DNA of 6,277 nucleotides, taken from contig JBAZEH010000048.1 in assembly GCA_041653955.1 (NCBI GenBank), positions 1-6,277 of the forward strand, read 5' to 3'. The position numbers and the translations under genes were made by a program. Origin of the DNA: UBA1562 sp041653955 (GTDB lineage Bacteria; Omnitrophota; Gorgyraeia; Gygaellales; Profunditerraquicolaceae). Position 1 is the first letter of the stretch. Each line of letters begins with the position of its first letter. Below the pieces are notes generated by a model. It was given only the letters and a program-made list of their open reading frames with translations, did no database searches and was not told the DNA's origin. Positions 1 through 5,473 of the stretch are shown piece by piece.

Positions 1-1731
1 TTCCGTCTGGTCAACAAAAGGAACGAATTGTAATTCAACTCCATTTTCAAGGTCATAGCCTGTAATATCTTTTATGAACCCCCAGACTGTGCCATGTTTC
101 CAGGTCTCTTTTGCAAATCCAAATAATGCCTGCGGGGTAAAGGCGTCAGCCAGTGTTTCACGTAAGCCCGTAAGCATGCCCTCCCCAAAGGATTTACCAG
201 CTTCGACCCATGTACTGGTATCAGCTTCCTCATCCATAGCCAGAAATGTCATAAGCCCAGCCCTCAAAGTACCGCCCAGAAATTCGCCGAGCTTAGTTCC
301 CCAGCCCTCAATTACATGCTTGTTTTCATCTATCCATGTGCTTAACCCTTCCCACGCTTCCCCAACTTTTCTTTTAAGCGCTGGCAGTATTTCTTTATCC
401 CAGTAAGCCAGGAGTTTTTCCCCAAAAGTCAGGTTGCTTGCTTCATCGCTTGAAAAGAAGTCCATCATTTCCTGCGTCCCGGAAAGGATATTCTCTACTG
501 TGCCGAATACTGTATCAAGCACCCCCTCGATAGAACCCCAGTTGGAATCAATCCATTTACCAAAGCTGTCTGCTATCCTTTCAACAAAGCCCCCGAAATC
601 ATCAAATACCCCGCCGGATTCAGTAACCTTTTCTATAAGGTTTGTAAGTACGGGCAGGAAAGCGTCCCCGATTGTTTTCTTGAGGTTATCAAAACCGTTT
701 TTCAGTATCTCAAGCTGGAATTCAAAGGATTTGGATTGTTCAGCAAGTGCGGTATCGGTAGAACCCAGTGTGTCATTGAAGTTTGCCATAAAGGTATCAA
801 GGTCTTCAATGCCTGAAGACAGCATAGCAGAAGCCCCGCGCAGAGCCCGCATTTCCGGGAATAGTTTCTGAAGTTCAGTTAGCGACCCCCCCGATGCCTC
901 CTGTACCAGTTCAAGTACATCTACCAAATCAAGGTGTTTCAGCGCAGCCTCCCCTGATTCATAGCCTGCTTCATGTATCACCTTTGCCATTTCTTCTGAC
1001 GGGTCAATCAGCGCAAGTATCATCCTGTTTAGAGACGTTCCAGCTTCAGAGGCATTGATACCTTTGGTGGTCATATATGCAAGTGCGCCGGATAAGGAGT
1101 TAAAACTAACATTGGCAATCTTACCCATAGCGACAAACTCACCGACAGTATTGGAAAGCTCCTCAAAGGTTATGACACCTTTGTCAACAGTTTTGAACAT
1201 GGTATCCGATACGGCAGCCGCATCATCTGCGCTCATGGCATAAGCGTTTAGCACGGCAGCGATTCCTTTGGCGGATGTTTCAGTCGTTGTAAGCCCGGCA
1301 CTTGCAGCCTTAGCAGAAGCCTCCAGCACCTTTAATCCTTCAGCCCCTTCAAAACCGGATGAGGCTATATCGTATAGGCCGTCAGCTAAAACTTTGGCAG
1401 ATTGAGGGAACCTTTCGGACATGGCAGTTACTTCATCGGATACCTTCTCAAATTCACTTTCAGACATTTGCAGGATAGAATTTACATTGCGCATTGACGT
1501 TTCAAACTCAGCGGCAATACTTATACTGTCTGAGACAAAATTAAATGTACCCTTTATAGCAGAGGTAAGCCCGTCAAAAGCCTGCTTTGCAAGGAACAGC
1601 GCACCGCCAGCAATAGCCATCCCCTTGATTGTGCCGCCAAGAGAAGCCATAGCACGGTCAGCCTGCTGCGAAGCGTTTATCGCCCCCCGGGCATCGCCGT
1701 CTATTGATATTTGCATTCTTTTATCAGCCAT
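1..1731 (-). CDS. Phage tail tape measure protein, N-terminal 577 residues (gene continues past the left edge)
   Basis: The reading frame is open from the ATG at 1731 to the first base of the window, giving 577 residues with no stop, so the C-terminus lies outside. Tape measure proteins fill the tail tube, set its length and are ejected before the DNA. The sequence resembles the TP901-type tape measure family (PhageMin_Tail). It has an Ala/Gly-rich hydrophobic stretch at about residues 37-50, the FETSMRNVN segment at about 76-84, and YDIASSGFEG at about 120-129, which matches the family's 'Y.lasaG' motif. Alanine-rich helices follow at 135-180, and GINASEAGTSLNRM at 224-237 is the family's typical segment before a long helical region. 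From about residue 380 it becomes Trp-rich and amphipathic. The start overlaps the end of the frameshifted chaperone by 8 bases (ATGGCTGA) and has only a weak purine-rich leader (GAGAAA), so initiation probably depends on ribosomes finishing the upstream frame. The family call is firm from motifs and position. Total length is unknown. Confidence 0.93.
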   Translation of the reverse strand, partial: MADKRMQISIDGDARGAINASQQADRAMASLGGTIKGMAIAGGALFLAKQAFDGLTSAIKGTFNFVSDSISIAAEFETSMRNVNSILQMSESEFEKVSDEVTAMSERFPQSAKVLADGLYDIASSGFEGAEGLKVLEASAKAASAGLTTTETSAKGIAAVLNAYAMSADDAAAVSDTMFKTVDKGVITFEELSNTVGEFVAMGKIANVSFNSLSGALAYMTTKGINASEAGTSLNRMILALIDPSEEMAKVIHEAGYESGEAALKHLDLVDVLELVQEASGGSLTELQKLFPEMRALRGASAMLSSGIEDLDTFMANFNDTLGSTDTALAEQSKSFEFQLEILKNGFDNLKKTIGDAFLPVLTNLIEKVTESGGVFDDFGGFVERIADSFGKWIDSNWGSIEGVLDTVFGTVENILSGTQEMMDFFSSDEASNLTFGEKLLAYWDKEILPALKRKVGEAWEGLSTWIDENKHVIEGWGTKLGEFLGGTLRAGLMTFLAMDEEADTSTWVEAGKSFGEGMLTGLRETLADAFTPQALFGFAKETWKHGTVWGFIKDITGYDLENGVELQFVPFVDQTE

Positions 1732-2283
1732 AGAATTTCTCGTATTCTTCTTCTGTTAAAGTTTCTTTTAATTTATCAACCTTCCGCTGGTATTCCGTAT
1801 TTGCCGGCCTCTCACATGCCTCATTCATAAGTTTTATATACTTTACAAACCTGCTTGCAGGCATAGACCACCTGTAGGAGTCATATTCAAGCCCGTAGAA
1901 TTTTAAGAATCTTGCAGTAAGGTCAACCCATCTTACTTTCCCTGCCGGGCCCCGGCTTTTTTTTGACCATCTTCTTTCTTCTTGCCGTCATCTATCGAGC
2001 CTTTAAGTATCCGGTTATACTGGGTCATAAAGTTAGTAAGGGCAATTTTGGTAAGGCTTGCCTTAAATGCCTCCCTGTCTATATCATTTGAATGTGCGAC
2101 AAGCCCGGCGAGGAAGTCCTTTACTTTGTCCCAGTTTTCCTCACTTGCAAGCGTCATCCCCTGTAAAGATAAGAATTGCCTGTAAAGTTCAACAGGCGGG
2201 TCAGCCTGTATCCTGTATTTTTTGCCAGCAAAGGTCAGGAGGATTTCCTGATTTTCAAATCCCCCCATGTCTATTTCTTTCAT
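1724..2283 (-). CDS. Frameshifted tail assembly chaperone (GT-type fusion made by -1 ribosomal frameshift)
   Basis: This is a predicted second product of the chaperone gene. Ribosomes read 109 codons from the ATG at 2283, slip back one base on the A-run at 1957-1964, and continue for 77 codons to the TGA at 1724-1726, giving about 186 residues. The -1 extension begins SRGPAGKVRWVD and contains FLKFYGLEYDSYRW and MPASRFVKYIKLM. An aromatic 'FYGL' patch followed by 'MPASR..KY.K.M' is what I recognise in T extensions of other siphophage chaperones. In lambda and many other siphophages the short G protein and the rarer fused GT protein both chaperone the tape measure during tail assembly, the T part recruiting tube protein. 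The extension has no good start codon and binding site of its own; an internal ATG at 1864 would give only its second half. Slippage by RNA polymerase on the A8 run is an alternative mechanism with the same product. The frame and stop are directly visible; use of the shift is inferred. Confidence 0.85.
1916..1937 (-). other. Second hairpin around the zero-frame stop of the chaperone
   Basis: AGTAAG (1937-1932) and CTTACT (1921-1916) are perfect complements around a ten-base loop. The zero-frame TAA lies inside the 5' arm. The structure begins 19 bases after the slippery run and might cooperate with the GC-rich repeat, but a six-pair stem with a large loop is weak and could be chance. Confidence 0.3.
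1933..2283 (-). CDS. Tail assembly chaperone, unshifted form (gpG-like)
   Basis: This 116-residue protein is encoded just upstream of the tape measure gene, where the lambda gpG-like chaperone sits. It would bind the tape measure in the cytoplasm and keep it soluble until the tube polymerises around it. The N-terminal half reads as a small beta and helix domain (ILLTFAGKKYRIQADPP at about 14-30). The middle is helical, and the C-terminus is a low-complexity basic tail rich in Lys, Asp and Gly, which is typical of the region just before the shift site. The start at 2283 is set by a perfect AAAGGAGG eight bases upstream; a second Met at residue 6 is less well placed. The zero-frame stop is TAA at 1933-1935, eight codons after the slippery run. 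Identification rests on size, gene order and the frameshift arrangement rather than a diagnostic motif. Confidence 0.85.
   Translation of the reverse strand: MKEIDMGGFENQEILLTFAGKKYRIQADPPVELYRQFLSLQGMTLASEENWDKVKDFLAGLVAHSNDIDREAFKASLTKIALTNFMTQYNRILKGSIDDGKKKEDGQKKAGARQGK
1944..1956 (-). promoter_or_regulatory. GC-rich inverted repeat directly 3' of the slippery run (possible frameshift stimulator)
   Basis: The 13-base mRNA stretch is a perfect inverted repeat (GCCGGG, one G, CCCGGC). It can fold as five G-C pairs with a three-base loop. It starts on the base after the last A of the slippery site, whereas stimulatory hairpins are usually spaced by several bases, so its role may be partial or need unfolding of the first pairs. 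The opposite strand would read as a short GC stem followed by eight T. Confidence 0.55.
1957..1964 (-). promoter_or_regulatory. Programmed -1 frameshift slippery site (A8 run)
   Basis: The mRNA reads C then eight A then G. In the zero frame the codons are CAA AAA AAA GCC, so the last seven A (1963-1957) form an A_AAA_AAA slippery heptamer in the correct register for tandem -1 slippage on two Lys codons. After slipping, the next codon is AGC and the frame stays open for 77 codons. I see no strong internal Shine-Dalgarno element just upstream, only purine-rich GAAAGAAG. Confidence 0.83.
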
Positions 2284-2291
2284 TTTATGCG

Positions 2292-2299
2292 CCTCCTTT
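2292..2299 (-). promoter_or_regulatory. Ribosome binding site of the tail assembly chaperone
   Basis: The mRNA reads AAAGGAGG ending eight bases before the ATG at 2283. It is among the strongest Shine-Dalgarno sequences in the window, fitting a product needed in quantity. The TAA of the small membrane ORF (2298-2300) overlaps its 5' end. Confidence 0.88.
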
Positions 2300-2414
2300 A
2301 ACTAAAATAATTTATATAGGCTTCACACCCATAGAACAGCAGCCACAATATAAAGCTAAAGATTATCAGGTAGGCTATCACCCACATTATGGCTACCAAC
2401 CGCCTACGATACAT
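2298..2414 (-). CDS. Predicted 38-residue single-span membrane protein of unknown function
   Basis: This short frame fills the otherwise empty stretch between the tube and chaperone genes. It starts at an ATG overlapping the last 11 bases of the tube gene and ends in TAA inside the chaperone ribosome binding site. The protein starts MYRRRLVAIMWVIAYL. It has three arginines at residues 3-5, an unbroken hydrophobic stretch at about 6-29 rich in Ile, Leu, Phe and Trp, and a short tail containing one Cys (30) and one Glu (31). Arginines before a single span predict the N-terminus inside the cell. No clear Shine-Dalgarno site precedes the ATG, so translation would rely on coupling to the tube stop codon. 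An internal Met at residue 10 is an alternative start but would lose the arginines. It is too small to assign to a family; a holin-like or regulatory role would be speculation. Support is the snug fit between neighbours and the clean membrane-span composition. Confidence 0.6.
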   Translation of the reverse strand: MYRRRLVAIMWVIAYLIIFSFILWLLFYGCEAYINYFS

Positions 2415-3366
2415 AAGCGCTCGATTCGGTATTTTTTGCAGTAACCGTTATTAGCTCATTAGTTGTATGCCAGTAAGCCTTGCCTGATACATCTACAAAT
2501 ACCGGTGAGCTGTCAGGGTTTAAGTGCTTTGTAGCTGTCAGCCAGTAAAGGGTTGGTATACTGATTTTAAATTCCCTCTCAGTCCCCGCACTCCCACGAG
2601 TGCAATCAATTTCAAGTGAACCGCCGTCAAGCGTGGATGCAAGAGCTGAACCTCCCGCCATCTGTACAGCAAGATACTGGGTATCCGCACTCTCAAGCTT
2701 AAGTGTCAGGTTTACATCAACCGTGCATTTCTGCTCGAGGAAATCATTCCACTTGTAATCTTCACAGGTCTTTACCTTATAAAGATTCCGGCTGATTGTG
2801 ATTGTAAATGCCGTTACAGTCGTCGCTTCAGAACTATCCAGCGTGTAAGTACCTTCAAATGTTCGGAAGGGTAGGTCCGTCTCATAACTCGGGCTTGCAG
2901 CATCCTCCTCCGTTAAGTCAATACCGAAGAAGTTTACTGTCATAACCAGCGGCATTCCTGCTTCACCTCTTATGACAACCTGGTTAATCTTGCCGTCAAG
3001 AACCCTCTCGGTTGAGATTAAATCCCTTTCAAAAGTAACCCAGGGTATGGTATTTGCCTTTGTTATAGTGTGAGTATGCACCGTACCTGTTACGACTGAG
3101 TCAGCCCCTAAAGCATAGGCCATTATTGCAGCCCCAAAATCCGGCCTGATATACGTATCAAAAGAACCGTCTATATTGTGGCCTGTCTTTAAAATGTCGT
3201 CTATTTCCTCGTCTGCATTAAGGGAGCCTACCTCGATAAAGTCCTGTACAAAGTCCCATGAGTCCGGGCCCGATAACCTGCAAAACTTTGCAGCCTGAAC
3301 CGCTGTTCCCTTCTTTGTCTGTTTGGATATCCCTATATATCCGTCTGAACCTCTTTGTCCGCTCAT
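2404..3366 (-). CDS. Phage tail tube (major tail) protein
   Basis: This 320-residue protein lies between the neck genes and the chaperone/tape measure genes, the standard place for the tail tube subunit. It would polymerise into the tube through which DNA passes. The N-terminus has GYIGISKQTKKGTAV at about residues 9-23, which resembles the opening of the Phage_tube_2-type tube family ('G...qt..Gta...'). The rest is rich in beta-strand patterns with many Thr, Val and Ser, for example ATTVTAFTITISRN at about 181-194 and TVDVNLTLKLES at about 215-226. No signal peptide or membrane span is present. The length is at the upper end for tube proteins, so an extra surface domain is possible, such as the segment ending in VFVDVSGKAYW. 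The start is supported by AAAGGAG six bases upstream, and the ATG directly follows the TAA of the previous gene. The function is a confident inference from fold pattern and order; no catalytic motif exists to check. Confidence 0.85.
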   Translation of the reverse strand: MSGQRGSDGYIGISKQTKKGTAVQAAKFCRLSGPDSWDFVQDFIEVGSLNADEEIDDILKTGHNIDGSFDTYIRPDFGAAIMAYALGADSVVTGTVHTHTITKANTIPWVTFERDLISTERVLDGKINQVVIRGEAGMPLVMTVNFFGIDLTEEDAASPSYETDLPFRTFEGTYTLDSSEATTVTAFTITISRNLYKVKTCEDYKWNDFLEQKCTVDVNLTLKLESADTQYLAVQMAGGSALASTLDGGSLEIDCTRGSAGTEREFKISIPTLYWLTATKHLNPDSSPVFVDVSGKAYWHTTNELITVTAKNTESSAYVS

Positions 3367-3561
3367 TTATTTCTCCTTTACTAAAATAAAATCATTCCTG
3401 TTTTTTGCCTCCAGAAGGGGCAGCTCAGGGAGTAAATCCCCGTAACGCACCCTTTTTTTATATTTTGGAAAATCAAGCTCACAACCCCCTATATACTTCG
3501 GGATAAGCCTGATTGATTTGTTTTTTGGTTTTACCATTTTGTTTTCATATATTACTTTCAT
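3367..3561 (-). CDS. Small basic protein of unknown function in the neck/tail region
   Basis: The gene encodes 64 residues, rich in Lys and Arg, with Pro-Lys patches (MVKPKNK at 9-15, FPKYKKRVRYG at 31-41) and a Leu/Pro stretch LLPELPLLEA at 43-52. The order of short strand-like segments and turns suggests a compact beta-rich domain, but I do not recognise a family. It is joined tightly at both ends: its ATG immediately follows the TAA of the upstream gene, and its own TAA is followed directly by the tube gene's ATG. The leader contains AAGGA about nine bases before the start. Abutment with the tube gene suggests a role in tail or head-tail joining. It has no membrane segment or signal peptide. 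That it is a real gene is well supported by context; its function is not known. Confidence 0.75.
   Translation of the reverse strand: MKVIYENKMVKPKNKSIRLIPKYIGGCELDFPKYKKRVRYGDLLPELPLLEAKNRNDFILVKEK
3373..3379 (-). promoter_or_regulatory. Ribosome binding site of the tail tube gene
   Basis: AAAGGAG ends six bases before the ATG at 3366 and lies within the final codons and stop region of the 64-residue upstream gene. This strong site fits the tube being the most abundant tail protein. Confidence 0.85.
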
Positions 3562-3987
3562 TTATCCCGTCCTTGTCTCCTCGGTATAAACAACCAGAGG
3601 TATTTTTGCTGATATGTGCGGAGTCTTAAAAGCAGGGTTTATCCCGTTAATAGTGCGCCCCAGCTCGTGCCTGTCAACGTATGTAGGAAAATCCAAATCC
3701 GGGTTTTCCCAGAATTTTTGGAATATCAAAAATAACAATGTCTGGAGTTTTATATCCCTTGCCTTTGCATCCATTCCCTTTATGTAGACTGTAAGCTCAA
3801 AGCGCCATCCCACCCTGTATGTATGTGTGGTCTCAGGGATAAAGTCCTCGACCCCATCCCACCAGATATCCATACATGTATAGGCCGTAATTTCCTTTAT
3901 GCCATACTCATAGACCTTATCCATTCCGGTTACGGCTTCCATGAGCGTCTTGATTTTAGTTTTGATTCCTGCTATGTCGTTTGCCAT
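3562..3987 (-). CDS. Probable tail terminator / tail completion protein
   Basis: This 141-residue protein lies between the HK97 gp10-like protein and the tube gene, where siphophages usually encode the tail terminator (lambda gpU and HK97/SPP1 equivalents). That protein caps the finished tube and forms the tail side of the joint with the head. The composition fits: an N-terminal helix (IAGIKTKIKTLMEAV at about 5-19), then strands HTYRVGWRFELTVYIKG at about 56-72, a helix around 73-93, and a last strand SAKIPLVVYTEE near the C-terminus. The protein is acidic and aromatic with no membrane span. The start follows a weak GGGG site five bases upstream. That site lies just after a terminator-like hairpin, so translation or expression of this and later genes may be tuned there. 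The assignment rests mainly on position, size and fold pattern; a general 'minor capsid/neck protein' label is the alternative. Confidence 0.6.
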   Translation of the reverse strand: MANDIAGIKTKIKTLMEAVTGMDKVYEYGIKEITAYTCMDIWWDGVEDFIPETTHTYRVGWRFELTVYIKGMDAKARDIKLQTLLFLIFQKFWENPDLDFPTYVDRHELGRTINGINPAFKTPHISAKIPLVVYTEETRTG

Positions 3988-3998
3988 TTTTACCCCAT

Positions 3999-4025
3999 AA
4001 AAAAAGACCCCTGCTAAGAGGCCTT
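3999..4025 (-). terminator. Terminator-like hairpin with T-run inside the morphogenesis operon
   Basis: In the minus-strand RNA AAGGCCTC (4025-4018) pairs with GGGGTCTT (4011-4004) around the loop TTAGCA, giving eight pairs of which two are G-U. A run of seven T (4005-3999) follows directly. On the plus strand the two G-U pairs become A-C mismatches, so the structure is specific to the sense RNA of the operon. This is the layout of a rho-independent terminator, although neighbouring genes on both sides belong to the same head-tail module. It lies in the 71-base gap between the gp10-like and tail terminator genes, the only non-coding gap of note in this half of the window. Confidence 0.62.
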
Positions 4026-4058
4026 AAATAAATACCATTGCGGATATTCACAATGCTT

Positions 4059-4433
4059 TTATCTTATTATCTTTTCAACTTCTTCCTCGTATATCCTTAT
4101 AACTTCCGGCTCACTTTCCTCGGCCATCCTAAAGAAATAATGTTTTGGCCTGATATATGCAGAGCGGTTCCTTCCGGCCCTGCCCCCGACATCCTGTATG
4201 AGTGCGTAATCACGGGACAGGAATTGTCCAGCTACAAGAATCCGTTCATTGTACAGGGCCTTTATTTCACGTCTTAGTGTACCAGTTTTATATGGCGCCC
4301 TTACAAATGCCCTTTGCTGCCACATCTCAAGCACCCTTTTGGAAGCTCTTGTCTTCATTTTCTCAAACAGGTAAGGATACTGTGTAAAGTAATTTCTATA
4401 ATCATTGCTGAAGCTATAAGAAATATTTATCAT
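4059..4433 (-). CDS. HK97 gp10-family neck / head-tail joining protein
   Basis: This 124-residue protein carries the hallmarks of the HK97_gp10 family. It has the central APYKTGTLRREI motif at about residues 46-57 (family pattern 'aP..TG.Lr.si'), then YALIQDVGGRAG at about 76-87 and the Pro-containing IRPKHYFFRMAEESEPEV at about 94-111, where the family has 'p.pF...A'. The N-terminal part is helical and the C-terminal helix is acidic (YEEEVEKIIR). Members lie between connector and tail terminator genes and help join head and tail. Here the order is the same. The ATG at 4433 overlaps the stop of the connector gene by four bases (ATGA) and no strong binding site stands close by, so translation is probably coupled. 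The gene ends 12-40 bases before the hairpin and T-run that separates it from the next gene. Confidence 0.85.
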   Translation of the reverse strand: MINISYSFSNDYRNYFTQYPYLFEKMKTRASKRVLEMWQQRAFVRAPYKTGTLRREIKALYNERILVAGQFLSRDYALIQDVGGRAGRNRSAYIRPKHYFFRMAEESEPEVIRIYEEEVEKIIR

Positions 4434-5014
4434 ACTGAACCAAACTCAACTTTCCTATAACGGTCTAAAATCCTTACTACATTATCGGGTATGGGTTTAC
4501 CTGATTGTGATACAAATGCCCCTTCTTCAAACCTCTCTGAGTAGTCCACTACCTCACCCTTGTAGATAGCAGCAACCCAGAGCTTCAGCGCAAGCTTGAG
4601 TTTCCTCGGCACATTTGCCCTTGCTGCCCCATATCCTGCGGTATACACTACGTCTATATTTTTGTTGCCCTTATCAAAGGTATCACCGTAAAGCTCGATG
4701 TAACCCTCTTTTGAGTAGATAAAGTAATCGGTATTTTCAGTACCTACATCTATATCATCTACCTGTAAGGTTGTTACTGATACTATGGGTTTGTGATCCA
4801 CAAACAAGTATTTAGTGCCATTGCCGTCATAGGTTTCTGTATAGGCCAGGTCTGTAAGTTGGTCAAGCCCCAGCTCCTCGGCAATATCAGCACACACATC
4901 ATCAAGCAAAGATATCAGCACATTGTCCATAGAGGTATCACTGCTATCTGAAATATTTAAAAACTGCCTCATCTCAGCCAGTGTTACGATTGTTTCAGTC
5001 TGTACATCAGCCAT
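4430..5014 (-). CDS. Phage gp6-like head-tail connector protein
   Basis: This 194-residue protein matches the gp6-like connector pattern (HK97 gp6 / phiE125 gp8 type). It opens with TLAEMRQFLNISDSSD at about residues 11-26, the family's 'tleelk.hLri..' start, followed by a long acidic helix (VLISLLDDVCADIAEEL at about 32-48). A strand-rich centre follows, with YLFVDHKPIVSVTTLQVDD at about 69-87. Then comes IDVVYTAGYGA at about 123-133, the common 'i.v.y.aGY' motif, and helix KLKLALKLWVAAIY. The protein would form a ring under the portal and link it to the tail. The ATG directly follows the methyltransferase TAA, with GGGAG six bases upstream. It ends in a four-base overlap with the gp10-family gene. 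The length is nearly double the shortest connectors but normal for the phiE125-like branch. Confidence 0.85.
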   Translation of the reverse strand: MADVQTETIVTLAEMRQFLNISDSSDTSMDNVLISLLDDVCADIAEELGLDQLTDLAYTETYDGNGTKYLFVDHKPIVSVTTLQVDDIDVGTENTDYFIYSKEGYIELYGDTFDKGNKNIDVVYTAGYGAARANVPRKLKLALKLWVAAIYKGEVVDYSERFEEGAFVSQSGKPIPDNVVRILDRYRKVEFGSV

Positions 5015-5473
5015 TTAATTCTCCCGTTTTTTTAGGATTGCGTGCAGGTTATCAACAGTTAAAAGCTCAACCTTAGCCTGCATAAAATTACATTTAATGC
5101 CGTAGCTTTTTGAAAGCTCAGCATTCCAGGTCATATCAAAATATCTAAAAGACATATCATTCCAGAAACTTACATGGGTAGGGTCACAAAATGCCCCTTT
5201 GCCTGTAGTCGAGGGTACATATATTTCAAATATGCCATTCGGAATAAGTATCCTGTATATCTCATTAAAGGTTCTTATTACATTGTGCTGCGGAATATGT
5301 TCTATAAAATGCGATGCCCGGACCTCGTCTATTGAGTTATCTTCAAATACAGACAGGACTTCCGGTATCTTCCCGCATATAAAATCCTTGCCGTATTTTG
5401 CGCTCCAATCGTAGGAGTCAACTCCTATGTATCCATTCTTCTTGATATTGCTACAACCTAAATCCAGTTTCAA
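5015..5473 (-). CDS. Small class I SAM-dependent methyltransferase embedded in the structural operon
   Basis: This 152-residue protein has the landmarks of a class I methyltransferase. The SAM-binding loop is LDLGCSN at about residues 3-9, an acidic Asp ends the second strand (YIGVD, 15-19), and SHFIEHIP at 54-61 is the common post-motif segment. EIYRILIPNGIFEIYVP at 71-87 is the 'L.PgG...i.vP' strand-helix unit, and DPTHVSFWNDMSFRYF at 97-112 is typical of compact phage and cell-envelope methyltransferases. Substrate is not predictable; sugar, peptide or lipid targets are all possible. It is shorter than the usual 200 or more residues, with the core nearly complete and little substrate-binding extension. 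The only start that keeps the SAM loop is TTG at 5473, because an in-frame TGA lies seven codons upstream. TTG overlaps the racemase stop by four bases and is preceded by GGGGA. That and co-direction imply a shared transcript with the racemase. Confidence 0.85.
   Translation of the reverse strand: MKLDLGCSNIKKNGYIGVDSYDWSAKYGKDFICGKIPEVLSVFEDNSIDEVRASHFIEHIPQHNVIRTFNEIYRILIPNGIFEIYVPSTTGKGAFCDPTHVSFWNDMSFRYFDMTWNAELSKSYGIKCNFMQAKVELLTVDNLHAILKKREN

Noticed and set aside
74..871. Two long plus-strand open frames (74-406 and 434-871) opposite the tape measure gene.
   Set aside because: They lie wholly inside a much longer minus-strand frame with family motifs, have Ser/Pro-rich products without domains, and are typical antisense shadows. 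The same holds for the other plus-strand frames at 1055-1243, 1421-1759, 1982-2444, 3823-4387 and 5199-5414.
1944..1964. Plus-strand reading of the GC inverted repeat followed by T8 as an intrinsic terminator.
   Set aside because: No plus-strand gene ends nearby and the stem is only five to six pairs with a tiny loop. The frameshift reading on the coding strand explains the bases better.
3990..3998. Mini-frame ATG GGG TAA just before the tail terminator gene.
   Set aside because: It is a two-codon frame with no binding site of its own. The GGGG is better explained as the weak ribosome binding site of the next gene.
4033..4052. Small inverted repeat CATTG/CAATG in the same gap.
   Set aside because: Five pairs with a ten-base loop and no T-run is weak and likely chance.
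4026..4058. Possible promoter in the gap after the gp10-like gene (TTGTGA and an AT-rich hexamer).
   Set aside because: The -10-like hexamer is poor and would lie upstream of the terminator-like hairpin. The match is no better than expected in AT-rich DNA.
5027..5033. A second A7 run in the last codons of the methyltransferase, also in A_AAA_AAA register.
   Set aside because: A -1 slip there would add only six residues before a TGA just inside the connector gene. No downstream domain would be gained, so it looks like ordinary Lys codons.
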